Source of the DNA: Buxus sempervirens
Lineage: Eukaryota > Streptophyta > Magnoliopsida > Buxales > Buxaceae
Length of the DNA stretch: 64,000 bases
Assembly (NCBI GenBank): GCA_947561395.2
Contig: OX387193.1
Coordinates: forward strand, 3,596,001 to 3,660,000
Direction: 5' to 3'
This document shows positions 24,622 through 37,564 of this stretch, in pieces. Position 1 is the first letter of the stretch. Each line of letters opens with the position of its first letter. Under the pieces are notes generated by a model. It saw only the letters and a program-made list of their open reading frames with translations. It searched no databases and was not told the origin of the DNA. A program made the position numbers and the translations under genes.

Positions 24622-25659
24622 TTCACAATGTTACGAACAGTTTATGCAGTAAGTCCGTTAAAGAACGAGACGGAGCTGTGAATCTCGGTGAGGAATCAAA
24701 CACTAATCCACGCGCATCTAAGTGCTTCTGGATGAAGACGATGAAGCCAAATAGGAAAAAGGGAATTAAAAACATAGATCTCCAGACTTTTGTCGCCAAA
24801 AGTGAAAGCTATTTCTGTGATTTTTCCCTTAAAGAATTTGTTCGCAGGCTGTAATTCAGAAGTTCAGGTCAAAAGGACGCTGTGGTAGCTCAACAGCCCT
24901 GGAAGACGAGCTTCTTTTTGTTCCTTTTCCCTTTAACTTTCCTTTTGAACAGCGAAATCGAGAGTTTTGAAACTTACTTCAAAGTTCAAACTTCCAAAAG
25001 AGGTGAGAGAATGAAACCGCAACTCTGACCATCCTTCTCAGATCTCGGAGACGTAAATCTTCTTTTCTTCAAAACACCAAACAACTCAGATTCCACACCG
25101 CTCATAGCAGATCAAGCACTCTAAAAGAAGAAAATTCAAACAAAAAAAAAAAGGCAAATCAATAACAGCGATTAAAAGTTTCTTAAACAGAAAAAATAAA
25201 GCAAAGTCAGACAGGAATTCGACACATTCTTACGATCTCATGAAATGGAATGGACGAGCGTCCGGAAAGTGTTTGATGACGCTCTCTCTCACCTGCTTCT
25301 CCTTGGACATGCAGCATCCGTGCAGAGAACACTAAATAATCATGGAAGCAACCGTTGAAACTTGAAAAAAAAAAAAAAAAAAATGTACACTACCAAAAAA
25401 AAAATTGAAAAAAAAATGTAAACTAAAAATATTATTTCCCGTACAAACAGGACGATTTCGCATGTGCGCAGAGCGAGAAACGGACTACTAAAAAAACATT
25501 GAAAAGAAGCAGCATTTCCGCCATTAATGTCTCCAGAAATCGCCGTTAGGCTCTTAAAGGAAAATTTGGTAACGTTAGGGTTTTGGGCAGTTAAAGACTG
25601 TAGTCATACTCCTGTAACAGACGGCAAAAGAAAAAGAGAGAGAGAGAGAGGGGCGGGAG

Positions 25660-25694
25660 CGAGAAATCGCGGTTTTATTGACCGCGATTTCTCG
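25660..25694. repeat. Perfect hairpin: 14-bp arms, 7-base loop
   Basis: CGAGAAATCGCGGT is followed by TTTATTG and then by the exact inverse ACCGCGATTTCTCG. It is G+C-rich in an AT-rich promoter region and sits beside a GA tract. It could be a protein-binding palindrome or the collapsed end of an inverted-repeat transposon. Confidence 0.75.
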
Positions 25695-26432
25695 GGACCT
25701 TAAGCCGATGTGACACGAATATTGACAAGTGGGGACCACATGTTACGTATCATTCTAGTGTGGCGTTCGTTTCGAAAGCTACAAATGCGTGTCGGTTATA
25801 AGTTTGTGGGCGGTAGGGATAAGCTAGTAAATCAAGACCGTTGATCTTGATTGACCCGAGAGCTCGGATCGGCTTTGATGTGGCATATATTTGATAACTA
25901 GGCGGGTTAGTTAGATTTTTGCCAGCTGGGTTACTTATGGTTTTATATACATTTGTCTCGGCTTACTTCGTTGGTGGAATAATCTGACTGATAGCTAATA
26001 GTCAATGCTACAAAAGTCAAATTACCCGAAAACAAGGTTACTTGCTTAAGGAAATAATTTATGAAGGAAGCAATGCTAGCATGTAAAGGAGCCACTACAG
26101 CCACATACTTTATTTTTTATTTGGACAAATTGGACAATTCAGAATAGTCCATTGGAGCTGGTATGGTTTATTTATTTCTTTTACACTGTTGACCAAAGAG
26201 GCATTTGGGACTCGGCAGCCGACACTGATCGTAACACGAACAACCCCCATCGTAGTTAAAGTGAAGGTAGAGATGACATCGCCTCTATTATAAAAGCCTG
26301 AATTGCTTACTGTAGTGGAAGTGAGACGCTTCTGCGTGGGCTATTTCATGGTTAATGATTTTCATTTTTCATAATTGCTTCATGTGGAGACCACTTAAAA
26401 ATTCATTAGCCGTGGGATGCCCCCATGTGGAA

Positions 26433-26538
26433 GCATCCTATTTCCATTGCAGTAAACAATTCAGAAAAAATTTATATAAGATTTTGCATCCTATTTCCAT
26501 TGCAGTAAACAATTCAGAAAAAATTTATATAAGATTTT
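26433..26538. repeat. Tandem duplication, unit 53 bp
   Basis: Two consecutive copies of a unit starting GCATCCTATTTCCATTGCAG and ending ATATAAGATTTT are essentially identical, indicating a recent duplication. Confidence 0.85.
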
Positions 26539-26791
26539 GTTCCGTGAAGATAGGTCTTGATCCGGGCCTTGGAACTTGTGGATGGCTTTTTTTTTTTGTA
26601 GTTGCAGTTTCTTTTTTTTAAAACTACGAAAATACACGCTAACTAAAAGAATTAAAAACAAAGAAGGATGTTTTAGAATGTTATATAGATAGTTATAATA
26701 CTCATACAAGTAGCAATAACAAACTTTTGAGAAAATTAAAAGGCATTTTGGGTATATAATGTCAATCATAAAACAAAGTATATAATATCAA

Positions 26792-26984
26792 TCTATACTA
26801 TTAATAAAAGGAAGAGGGGGGAATATTCCCTCCAAATTCTGGCCTCCCTTTTCTTTTCCAAATATTATCCTCCTCAATTAAAACAATCCCAACATATAAC
26901 CACCACAACCACCTTTCACTTTTAAATTTAAACCTTGCAACTGTTTCTTCCCCTACGCGCAGTTATGCACGTGCACCCTACTAG
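26792..26984 (+). mobile_element. Short non-autonomous Helitron, copy 3 (193 bp)
   Basis: Starts TCTATACTATTAATAAAAG after an A, and ends GTGCACCCTACTAG before a T. The start matches the classic plant Helitron 5' end. It is flanked by two copies of a 19-bp sequence TGTCAATCATAAAACAAAG (26760-26778 and 26985-27003), the second starting exactly at the element's end. Confidence 0.85.
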
Positions 26985-27120
26985 TGTCAATCATAAAACA
27001 AAGGTTAATATAGATATACGACTGTCATTATATTTAAGAATGAAATCTTCTACTATATTTATCTGAATTAATCCTTATGTCGCCGTGAGATGCTGCCATG
27101 TAAAATATCTCACTTTCACT

Positions 27121-27200
27121 GTTTTTTCATTTTGGACCCACTTGAAACATTTATAACAATGTTCTTTCATGTTGGACCCACTTGAAACATTTATAACAAT
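27121..27200. repeat. Tandem duplication, unit 40 bp
   Basis: Two copies of TTGGACCCACTTGAAACATT plus TATAACAAT lie 40 bp apart, about 770 bp beyond the GBF stop codon. Confidence 0.8.
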
Positions 27201-27966
27201 AAAGACAACGGCCAAAGCAGGAGCCAATTCAAATAAATATAGCAGAAGATATCATTCCGTAGTAGAGTCCTTGCCGAAAACATGAAAGGCTTACTACTCC
27301 ATGCTAAAACCTAACTCTTCCTCCTCTCAAAAATAAGAGTTCCTTTTGATTATACATTACTAATAAAGCATGATTACTTTGGGAATCAAAGCCTAGCTCT
27401 TCTCAAAGCAACGTTTTAAAAAACCTTCAACTACACTCAACCAATGGGAAGTTCTGTACGGTTCAGCTCTAGGTTCAAACCTAAAGAACTGAGAGGCACC
27501 ACAAGATTACACAAGTAAAGAAAATAATGAAAATAAATGAATTCTTCAAGTGAATGCAACATGACAGACTCTGATATCTTACTAAAACAAAGGAAAATTT
27601 GAGGTAAAACACCATTTCATGTCTGATGATATCATATCTTTCTCTTAATTGATCTTTACAGTAGTTTAATTCAATTGCCATCCCAGCCCTGGTACAGGTT
27701 CACAGGACTCTGATTCTAATTGACCAGAAACTAATTATGAGCATGTAAAAGAAGAAAAGACTTACGTGCCCATGTAAGGTCAGCGTCCAGGCCAATGGGA
27801 TGTACACTGTTCCTCTTTACCATATTTTGTTTGCATGTTTCCGTCATGTCTGCCTAAAACTACCCTTGCCTACTGTTAGGGGTAATTTTGGGCGTGTAAT
27901 TATGCCAAAAATTACCAAATCAACTAACACATAAGAACCCAAGTGGAGGGGAAGCTAGCTCCTCGA

Positions 27967-30900
27967 TCAACCTGCAGCAATGGCATCAGCTCTGGGACTG
28001 GATTCCAAGAGCTGATGGAGCTTAGTTTCTGGGTTTGAGTTGTTTTCTAGGGTCTCATTTTCTGGTTCAGGGCTTTGTTTGCCAGAGCCCAAGTTATCAA
28101 CTCTGGATAGGAAGTTCTCAGTACTAATGGAAGGAGCCCCTTGCTTTTCAATCCTATCCATTTTTCCCACTTCTTGCTGTGCATTCTTCAGTTTCTCCTG
28201 TAAGATAAAAGCCTTGTAAGTTTTGTATGTGCGGATACAAGTTACATTGTTCATAAAACAATTTTGCATCACATTGTCATGAAAACTCTATGATTGGCTT
28301 TATTTCTAACCACATCATAAGAGCTACTAAACTCATAGGAAACACATCTAAATTTCATGAATGCAAATAACCCTGCTGATCTTATTAGATCCACCAAAAT
28401 AGACAACTCGCATAGCCTATACAAAGTGTCCAATCCAATTTAGGGCCTTTTCCAAAAAGTTCTGCAGATGTTTCCGTCCCTTAGATGCACCATGTTTTAA
28501 AAGCAGTTGACACTAACACATCCAGAGATGTTTTAGCCTGTGCAACATATGCATTCTAGAATATCATGTGAAGGACATAGTCAACTGCATATAAAGGCAT
28601 GGAACCGCCAAAAAACTACTTTTGGTCATTGGCTACGTCTTGGAATGACTTCATAAACCGATTCTAACTTTTAATAAAAGAATGATGATATCAAGAACTA
28701 TAACATCAGTAATGTCAACAGTAGGCAAAGGAAGACTGTTTATTAAGGGGCCTTTGTCTGATGGTGAGCAAGGCCTCCAAAGGTCAGGCTTCATATCATA
28801 CAAATAAATATATTGGAGGATGGGTTCTGTCTACAAAAAGCATGGAGAGAGGGGTGAGAGAGAGGAGACAATACCATTAAAGCAGCATTTTCTAGCCTCA
28901 ACTTCTCTGACTTCTCAGTTAATTGATTTATTTCAGATCTCAGGGAAACATTCTCAGCATTCAAAGATTCAGCTTTCACTGCGAGTTCTTCAGTCTCAGC
29001 CTGGAAGGAAAGAATAACATGAAACTGGAACCACAATTTAATCATAACATAAAGAAAGATCAATCAGACTCGGGAATGAAAGATCCAGAACATGCTCATT
29101 TTCACATATTTACCATACCTGTTTCCTCAACCTTGACCTTCTAGCAGATTCTCTATTGGACTGTTTCCTCTTCTCTCGTTTGAGTGCCCGCTCATTCTGC
29201 ATCGAAAAACACTTATAGGTGGTATGTTCACTAGTTCATTAGCAGGTTTTCTAAAGTTATAACACCATATTACTACTCCGATTCAAGGTTAAAATGCGTT
29301 AATCAGTCTAGGTATGGCAATGGGGCAAGTTAGATGGGCACCCGCATGATACAGATCTACAAGAGCAAGTTTTTGTAAGCCATTATCAGGGTTGGGTTTT
29401 TCCAACCCATACCAAAACAACCCTGTTGCCATCAATGATGATTAGAACATAACAATTACAAAAATGCCTTGTCCTAACTAGATGGATTGACAACACAAAT
29501 CTTGTTCCTCCATACAAAGCTGTCAAAAACCATATTTCCAATCAAGTTATAAGTAACCAAATCCTTTCCTACAGACCCCACCCAGATTATTTTTGGCCCT
29601 CCTCTAGATGAATCATATTCATAAGAGATTAACTAAAAGAAACAAAAATTCTATCAGAGAAACAAATGCAGATTGTACCTTCACCCAGACTTGGGAAGAC
29701 ACAGTAGGCCCCACACCAGAAGGAATACTAGATGTACCAATCTTTGCTTCAACATCCAAGGAACTCTTTTTCTTTGATGAAACCTCCGATGAACTCCTGC
29801 GCTCCACTAATGTGGTCATGCTAACTGAAGGTACAATTCCTACTGATTTCCATGAAATATTAGCAGCATGCACACTATATCCCAAAAAATACCAGAAGCA
29901 CCAACTCCCTCCCCAACAAAAAAAGGAACGGCATGTATATTCATTTTGACATCCATACTTGTATGCATAAAGTTTGACCAAATAAAACAAACAAGAAATT
30001 AATTCTCAATTAGCTAATGAAAGTCAATGAAACAAGTAGAATCTGATGAATGGCAGGATACTGACCCAAGTAATCTTTTATTTTAGCCAAAATAATCCTT
30101 TCCTAAGATGGTTTAGTACTAAAAAGATGTTTCTAAAAATTGAAAAGGCATTCTGCTCAATTCCATGTTCCTAGAACAAAGGAGACATATTTAAAAAGTG
30201 GAAGGGTATTAGTGTCATTTGTTAAAGCATGGGCTGCCATTGAATTCATAATGTACAGGGGTATTCCAGTCATTAAAAATGCTCAGGGCAACGCAGGTGT
30301 TTTCAAAACTTATTAGGAATGAAGGGCACTTCAGGCCAAAGTTCGCGCCCAAAGATCTTAATATGCAACATAGAGTCTCCAGAATGAGATGCAAGCATTA
30401 AAAAAAACTGTTGATCATTAAAAATTGAAACGAAAACGTGAAAGCAAAAGAAAGATCAATGAATTGCACATAAATTTTACATGGTTGGGCATTTTGTCTA
30501 CATCCACAGGGAGAGAAGAAGATTTTTCCACTACTTCAAAAATGAATAGGGTTACAACTTATATCTCCACTTTGCTCCACCAACAGAGCCTCTCAGGTCC
30601 CTCCCCTTCAGGACCTTGATAAAATATGAGCCACACTCCAACAGAAACCAATCAAATACCGAATGACTTAAAAGGCAGGCAAATTTCATATAATTGATTG
30701 GTCTTTAAATGCATTTTCCTGCATCTAATGGACAAGTCACATAATGAGCAATATTTTTAATCAAACAACACAAGTTCTATTAAAAAAAAGGTTTACCAAA
30801 TGGTGCATCAAAAAAAGGGTACAAAAGCATGAACACATTAACAAGATGATATGCATAGGAAACACAACAATACAAGCAGCAAAATAAAGGAGAAAAATTG

Positions 30901-33900
30901 TACAAATCAATCAACTGTCACATCTTTCCCACAGGACAACTGCTCCCCTTCCAGCACCTCATTCAGATGGTTCACTCGTACCTTCCACATCTTAAAAGAC
31001 TCAAGAATTTTTAACCGAATGTGGCAGGATGACCTGTGTGAGATTCCCAGATGGCCATACTGGGAGTAAACATGCTGGATTCTAATTCGATTGTCAATGA
31101 TTCCCAATCCCATAGCCTTCACATGTTAGAGACTGTCAAAACCCCCAACCACCCCAAGAAAGCATAAAAATGTGTGGCATAGAAATCTCTTTGCCATAAG
31201 CAAACCAGTGTTCTTATATGGCATTTTCTAAAGCATTTTGCCAAGAAAGAAAGCATAAAAGTCTCTTCGTCTTATCATTTTAATGCCATGAAAGCATAAA
31301 AGTCTCTTCGTCTTATCATTTTAATGCCATGTACGCAAGTTTTGGAAGATGAGTTTGCAATCTTTTGTTTTGTCAACTCAACCTAATGATGTAGCTTGCA
31401 GTCCGAAAATAGGCATCAACAACAATCAAGCTGTTCTTTCTAAATTGACCTTCAACTAAAGGTGTCAAATAGTATCAAGTTACCCAGTTACCTCTCTTAA
31501 CTAAAACTGATTACGAACTACACAATGTGTTTATTTTACATTTATTGCTACATATATGGTATAGTAGTATTACACAGATAAAATGGTTTGATAGGTTGAC
31601 AGTCAATACTAAGTACAAGTGGGACCAACCCTTTAAAACCCCTATCTTTGGCACAAACACCATCTCGTAAAATTAGATGATTGATTTGATGTTCTAAACC
31701 ATATTTTCCAATGCTTTCAAAACAAAATAGTGTCATCTTCATATTGAAAATGGAGCATATGAACATTGCCAATCTCAAACTACCGAAACAAATCAAGGTC
31801 CACTATCTTCCCAAAAAACCAAAAATACATCCGTCCTCAAATAACCACCCATCCATTTCCACACAAAACCTTCTTTACCTATTATGAGATAAAAAAACTT
31901 CAAATCCACCCAAAGTATGGACTTTTCTAGATATAGTTTGCAACCAATTTGTTTCCTTTCAAGTTTCCTCTGTTCCACCTCTTTAATTTGCTATTAAAAC
32001 CCCATTCATTATTTTTCTCCCTCTAATGAACATGCTCGGCATACTAAAATAGTTAACTCCATCACTTCTCTCAATCTTAAGGATAGCTCTTCCGCCAAAA
32101 TCTATTGGAGTCCAGATTTTAGACTACTTTAATGAAAATAAATGATTAACATAGCACCTTCCTTATTTGAACTCAATACAATAAAGGTATCTTTGGTGCT
32201 TCAATTTATGATCCAATCTTCTCAAAACTTGGCAGTGACCTCCATAAGATCATCCTTTGTAATGTTATAACCATCATAATTGAAACCGAAGGTGAAACCA
32301 TTTGGAACTGGAGCTTTATGATCATTCATGTCCCATGTTACTCCCTTGACTTCTTACATTTTCTTCCAACCTTTTTTATTTTGCTAATCCTAAATAAAAC
32401 CAAATTCTCCATTACAAAAGCTTAAAAATCACCTTAAATCATAAATTGTACAAGAATCATCTCAGCAACCCTATTGGGGTCCTTAATAACCTTATTTCTT
32501 AGTGTCAACATAGTGATCAATTACTTCTTCACCCGCCATCCGCCAGCCCATGATTCTCATCAGCCTCCTTAATCCATGTAATTCTAGAGTTTTCTCTCCA
32601 ACAGACACTTTTCACTACGGTTCACTTCTCAAATTAATGCCAGTTTTCCTCCACCTATTCAGTAACCATTTCAAAAATATTCTACTCTTTCATAATTTTC
32701 TTGACCACTTAAAGCCTCCATAAACCAATGTCTCACCTCCCTTAGCCCAATCCTCCAGGCCTTTCAAACTGCATCTTCAAATGTCTTGTGAGAGACCCAC
32801 ATATACTTGAACCTGAAAAGCAAAAATCCTGGTCACTTCATTATAAGAAAGGAATAAAGGAAAATAAGCAGAAATTGGTCTTGGAAGAGATTCTTGCACT
32901 AAGTCTGAGAATTGGCTTTTCAAATCAGGAAGTAAAGTATCTGCCAATTTACCGCACACTGGATTCTCATGCATAATTCACCTATTAAGCATGGAACCTA
33001 CATCTTGCCCTATTGGGTCCATAACTGCAGTCAGTAAAACCATCATCCACAATTCTAAGAAGGTAAAAAAAAACCACCCATTCTTGCATCCTCCAACAAC
33101 ACCCTATGATTCCAACAACACCCTATGACAATCTCATGCTACTATCATTCCTCAAGATGATTTTTTCATTGATATAACACTTGAGGGGAAAGGGTGTAGT
33201 CGTAGATGGAAGAGACACAGTCATACCTGTAGATGGTGTACCCTCACAGCTTCTTTTCCTCCTCCGTGTTTGGTCCACCTAACACAGATCAAAAGGTCAT
33301 AATTAAGAATTTCAATTTTTACTAATTATAATTAAAATTTTCAATCTTTTTTCAATTTAGCAAAAATATATAAAATTTAGATGAATAAAACGGATGATCA
33401 AAAGCATAACCAGATAAAAGAATCCTTAAAACAGCTAAAGAGATCCTTACTCCTGTTGTATTCCCATCACTTCCATCATTGGAACCTTCTGTACCAGATT
33501 CCACACTGTATAAACAGCAAAAATTTCAAATGTTAGGTTTTGCCAAATATAAATAGCTAGCTGTTTGGCCAAAAAATAATAATAAAATAAAAATCTAAAC
33601 AGTTAGTTTTTCACCTAAGAAATCTAATGCGTAAAATACACTGAATCACACCATGGAACAGTTTAGAGAAGATCAAATTCAGTCTTGTCAAGGGTATTAC
33701 AATTCACTCTCAGAACAAAAGATCACAGATGAGAAAAATGAGTTAGTTCATCAAACCTCTGTGACAACCCAAGGACTGTCCCTCCCACAATACTCTCCAC
33801 ATTGCCATCTCCTATTGACACAACAATTCCATCAAATCCTTTCAGCTTCTTCAGTGGGCCCCGGTCTGTGTTGCCCAAGTCATCTGGGTTACCCAATGAC

Positions 33901-35228
33901 TTGACAGGTGCTTCTGAACTTGTAGCAGTTTTGACCTGCGTCACAGTAATGAGTTAGATTAGAAATCTTTATGGGCACCATATGTGGCAGAAACAACTAC
34001 TCGCCATTGTTCGCCAGTGCACATTTTAACTGTTAATTTTCATGTATTATTTCACTTAAAACAACATAGAGAGTGAAATATGGTGGAGAACAAGAAATAA
34101 TTTTGAAACAAACCCTCCTTATAGCAAGCAATGAAGGAATTTTGCCTCCCTCCCTACCCTTACATTCATTCTCATGGATAACAGTGAGAAACAGAAGGGA
34201 TGAAAATATGACTCCAACATCACATGCTCATTGATCCAGAACACCAAAGTCATCCAACCTCCAGATCAATCAGCATGCATCATGAATCTATTACTATGAA
34301 ATTCCCTCTTTTACATTCATACAGAAGTCCATTCAGACCTGTTCACTTCAAGAAGAAACTACCCATGTTGGAAAGTACAACCAGTATTCTGCCAAGTATC
34401 AGAAATTAAATCTTTGCATTTTCATAATGATAACGACTTACAAGAGGAACTGTAGGATGAGTGCAAACACCTCCATGTGGATACATTGTCGAGTAGGCAG
34501 CCCCATAAGGTGGCATCACAGGCTGAGACAATTGAAATGCCATGTTGTGAATAATCCTATTCAAAAGCCAACTGGCTTTAACACATGCACATATCAAAGA
34601 TATATAGGGAATGAAGAAGGCGCAAAATAAAAATTATTCCCTTAAGAGGAAGGTGTACCTGAGGTGGCCACATATATGGGTGAGGTGCATGACCAGAAGT
34701 AAACGCTGAGTTAAAATATGGCGGTGGTAAAGTGACTCCATGCCCATAATATGCCTGAAAATATAGCAGGCCAACTTAAATCATAATTATTTATGAAAGT
34801 TGACGTACTAGATCTTCTTTCCTTGAATTTAACACCCTAAAAACAGTATCATAAGGGCAGTAGAAGTATGTATAAAGTGAATGACCTGGAAAGCTGCCCA
34901 ATCAGGATACACATGAGTATTGGTCTGTTCCTGCCAATGCAAAAGGATTGACCAACATTCAAGCAGTGAACTTCATGTGTGCTAACTGTGAACTGGTAAC
35001 AACTTTTCATGTGGTAAACATAAACAGGCTGTAAAATAGATCATTACACAGTTCACTATTAAGAAATTATGAAATTGTCTCTGCAAATTTAAAAAGTTTT
35101 GTCCTAGTGCAATATGATCAAGTGCCACAACTTCTAATAGGAGGAACAAGCAAAACTTCTCAACTCACTGGCATAGGTGACGATGCTTTATCAGATTTAG
35201 AAGATTTATTTGCTTCATCATTGCCCAT
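27967..35228 (-). CDS. GBF3-like: G-box binding bZIP transcription factor (GBF3/GBF2-like, group G)
   Basis: Eleven coding exons (minus): 35228-35169, 34930-34886, 34754-34659, 34522-34442, 33935-33757, 33505-33451, 33278-33227, 29842-29679, 29196-29119, 29000-28875, 28197-27967. All phases close, giving 388 residues (GBF3 is about 380). The N-terminus MGNDEANKSSKSDKASSPMP leads into the proline-rich region (THVYPDWAAFQAYYG, HAPHPYMWPP, PPYGAAYSTMYPHGG) typical of group G activation/repression domains. Next come KKLKGFDG and the SNDGSDGNTTG-type acidic stretch. The basic region NERALKREKRKQ-SNRESARRSRLRKQ has the invariant N-x7-R. A leucine zipper of about five heptads follows (AETEELAV...LENAALM), and the tail ends KLHQLLESSPRADAIAAG. 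It is nuclear and should bind CACGTG as a dimer. The 33227-29842 intron is 3.4 kb; relatives may carry another short exon there, but the direct join is in frame. A 5'-UTR intron ends at a TTTCAG about 10 bases before the ATG. Confidence 0.95.
31250..31331. repeat. Tandem duplication, unit 41 bp, in GBF intron
   Basis: Two identical head-to-tail copies of AAAGCATAAAAGTCTCTTCG plus TCTTATCATTTTAATGCCATG. It lies in the long intron between the acidic-region exon and the exon before the basic region. Confidence 0.85.
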
Positions 35229-35239
35229 GATTAGGTTCC

Positions 35240-37260
35240 AAACTGAAATTAGTCAATTGCTTCAGATATATGCAGAAACCCTTTTTCCGAACACACCCCA
35301 CTGTTTCTTGAATCAAAAACTCAGGCCACTGCACTGAAATGAGCCATACCAAAATGAAATAGACAAGATATACACATGTCCAGAAAAAAGTAAGAGATGG
35401 TATTAAATTAAAATTTTGTGCACCCAAATAGATATATATTGAATCAGTAAAGGTTGTGCAAAACAGAAAATGGTTAGTGCTTATACAGAATTAGAGATCC
35501 CATTATTTCTCTAACAAGACAAACACATTCTCTAAATAGTTAGGACAAAGCATTTTGTTGTTAGTTTATTGTAAAACAAGTGTATTGGGTCTAATTATGC
35601 CATTGCAAGGCATTAGCACCCATGTGTATCAAATAGCCATAAATCAGTTTAACATACCTGGATTCATAAGTCAATCTGAGGAGTGACTATGACAAAACAA
35701 AACTTCATATTCCCAAGAACTCTGATTTTTCCAAATCTCTCAAATTGATGGTCATAGATCTAGCAATCTGAGAAAACTAAGAAAATCATGACTTCTAAAA
35801 TAACAACTAGTTCCTCCAAAACACTTAAAATGGATACTTGGAACAGGCACAAGTAATTTCAAAATCATCTCTAAAGAAAATTATAGATTGTAATACTTCA
35901 ATGTAAATCATGAATTGAAAACTGCTCATATGAAAGGAGGACCTCCAAACAAAAGGTCACAGACACGCCAAAGAGACAACTAAAACTTTGAGATGTATCA
36001 GTGTACAGAGCTACTTAAAAACTACTTATGTGAAATGGGGACCTGACTAATTTATTGTATATTATAAACACAGAAGCAGCAAATATATCAGTGAGTTGAG
36101 CTACTTAAAAACTGCTATGAAATGAGGACCTGATTAATTTACTGTATATTACAAACACAGACACAACAAAAATACAACTGAAATTATGGGACGTATCAGT
36201 GTTTTGAGCTATTTTATTTGGGCGAAAAACCTCTCCAGTAATCAACTTAATTTGGGGGAGAAATAAGTAAAAGAAAAATAAAATAACAAACAAAAAGGAA
36301 GGAGATTAATAATACATCTGGAAACATAATTCGCTATTCCAAAAAGGGGGACAGTCATTTGTGCCATCCCAACCTCCGCAAACAACAACAAAGGAACGAT
36401 GATTACAAACAATCATGCATCGGCAAAATCATATCATCCAAGATAATATACACAAGAGAACAAAATAATCATTTTGCTTCAGAAAATAAATAAAAACTGC
36501 TCTTTTAAAAAAGAAAAATTCTTAAATTTCTTCTTTTCCTGTCATTCAACAACTTCCATAAACCGAAAGCAAAGTTGAAGATTTTACAGCTGCCTCTATC
36601 ATTCACGTCTGCGTATCCCTTTCAGTGATTTATCCGTTGAACCCTAATTTACAAATTCCATGTCATCAGATTCGTTTTGTTCTTTCCTTTTGTTTGTCCT
36701 TTCCTTGGATTCCTTTAACATTTTATTTTCCACCGTTTATTCCTCAAGTAATGAAATTTCCGACTCAAAGAAAGATTTCTCTTTCCCGAGGGAAAAAGAA
36801 ATCGATATAATCACACCTCCAAATAGATCAGCAGAAAAGGATAGGAAATATTAAGCTTCTGTTCAGAGAAATCCAACACTCGGATCCTGATACAAACCGC
36901 ATCCCCCGGATACCGGAGCTTCATAAAGAAATCCAGAAGTCAAACAGTATATTCAAAAAATTGAACTTTAACTCGACCAACCTGCAGCATCGAATGCGAA
37001 AACCTTCAAAAGAAATTCCCCAACTCCGAAGACCTCTGATGCTTCACCCTTTTAGGAAAATAGGGTTGGAAAATAAAACGATTCCGGGAACCACTCGAGC
37101 TTCCACCGACAATGTCAGAACAAAGATTTCTAGAAAAAGAAAATAAAAATGTAGAAAGGCTGAATCCTCGCTTCTAGTCTTCTGTACTCGCTCTTGCGGT
37201 CGTTCATGAACGGAGATCAAAACTTCGCCCTTTCCGCAGAAGGAAGATGGAGGAGACGGA
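35240..37260 (-). other. GBF leader region and 5'-UTR intron
   Basis: Between the acceptor next to the GBF start exon and the likely transcription start near 37.25 kb there is no coding sequence. A pyrimidine-rich leader is visible around 36550-37200. One plausible UTR donor is GCTGCAG|GTTGGT near 36980 (minus), but others exist. A two- to three-copy degenerate tandem repeat lies at about 35925-36180. Confidence 0.45.
35925..36180. repeat. Degenerate tandem repeat, units about 95 bp, in GBF leader intron
   Basis: Copies share GAGCTACTTAAAAACT, GGACCTGA(C/T)TAATTTA and GTATATTA(T/C)AAACACAG. Two units are clear (36009 and 36101), and a third, more diverged, lies at about 35925. Confidence 0.65.
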
Positions 37261-37280
37261 GACGAGCGCCTAGTTAACAT

Positions 37281-37440
37281 CCACGTCAGCGACACGTATT
37301 CGTATATCCGACTGTGCGTATACAATGTCTCTACAATGTTATATACGCACGCCGACGCGGTTGTTGAGTTGTCCGCTCATTATCGTACAGGTCATTATTT
37401 TCGTGATGGAAAATCGGCAGAAGCAGCGCCGTACACGTGT
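37281..37440 (-). promoter_or_regulatory. ACGT boxes in the GBF promoter
   Basis: Just upstream of the likely GBF start are CCACGTCAGC (37281-37290; TGACGTGG on the coding strand, a C/G hybrid box), GACACGTA (37291) and the palindromic ACACGTGT (37433-37440). These are sites of the kind the encoded bZIP binds, so self-regulation is possible but unproven. Confidence 0.4.
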
Positions 37441-37564
37441 CATTATTTTATTCTCATTGCTTTCCGAGTACAAGATTGGACCAATCAAACGTGCTTGTTA
37501 CTCCGAAGCATGGCTAAAACTAGGTATACCAAACAGAACATACTTAGGACATGCTTGGAAATTT

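Larger units (their letters stand above)
24622..27966. other. RLK promoter/leader and intergenic space to the GBF 3' end
   Basis: The receptor kinase is transcribed leftward from about 25 kb, so the first 1 kb should hold its leader and promoter. A GA repeat at 25633-25650 and a perfect 14-bp-stem palindrome at 25660-25694 lie about 1 kb upstream. Then come two local tandem duplications and a Helitron, listed separately. No coding sequence is supported. Confidence 0.5.

Noticed and set aside
28820..29144. Plus-strand open frames opposite the GBF zipper exons
   Set aside because: They are antisense shadows of the basic region and leucine zipper exons.
30425..30640. LTR-like words (ACATGGTTGGGCATTTTG, CTACATCCACAGGGAGAG)
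   Set aside because: Resembles sequence often seen in plant LTR elements, but no second LTR, primer-binding site or coding region is present.
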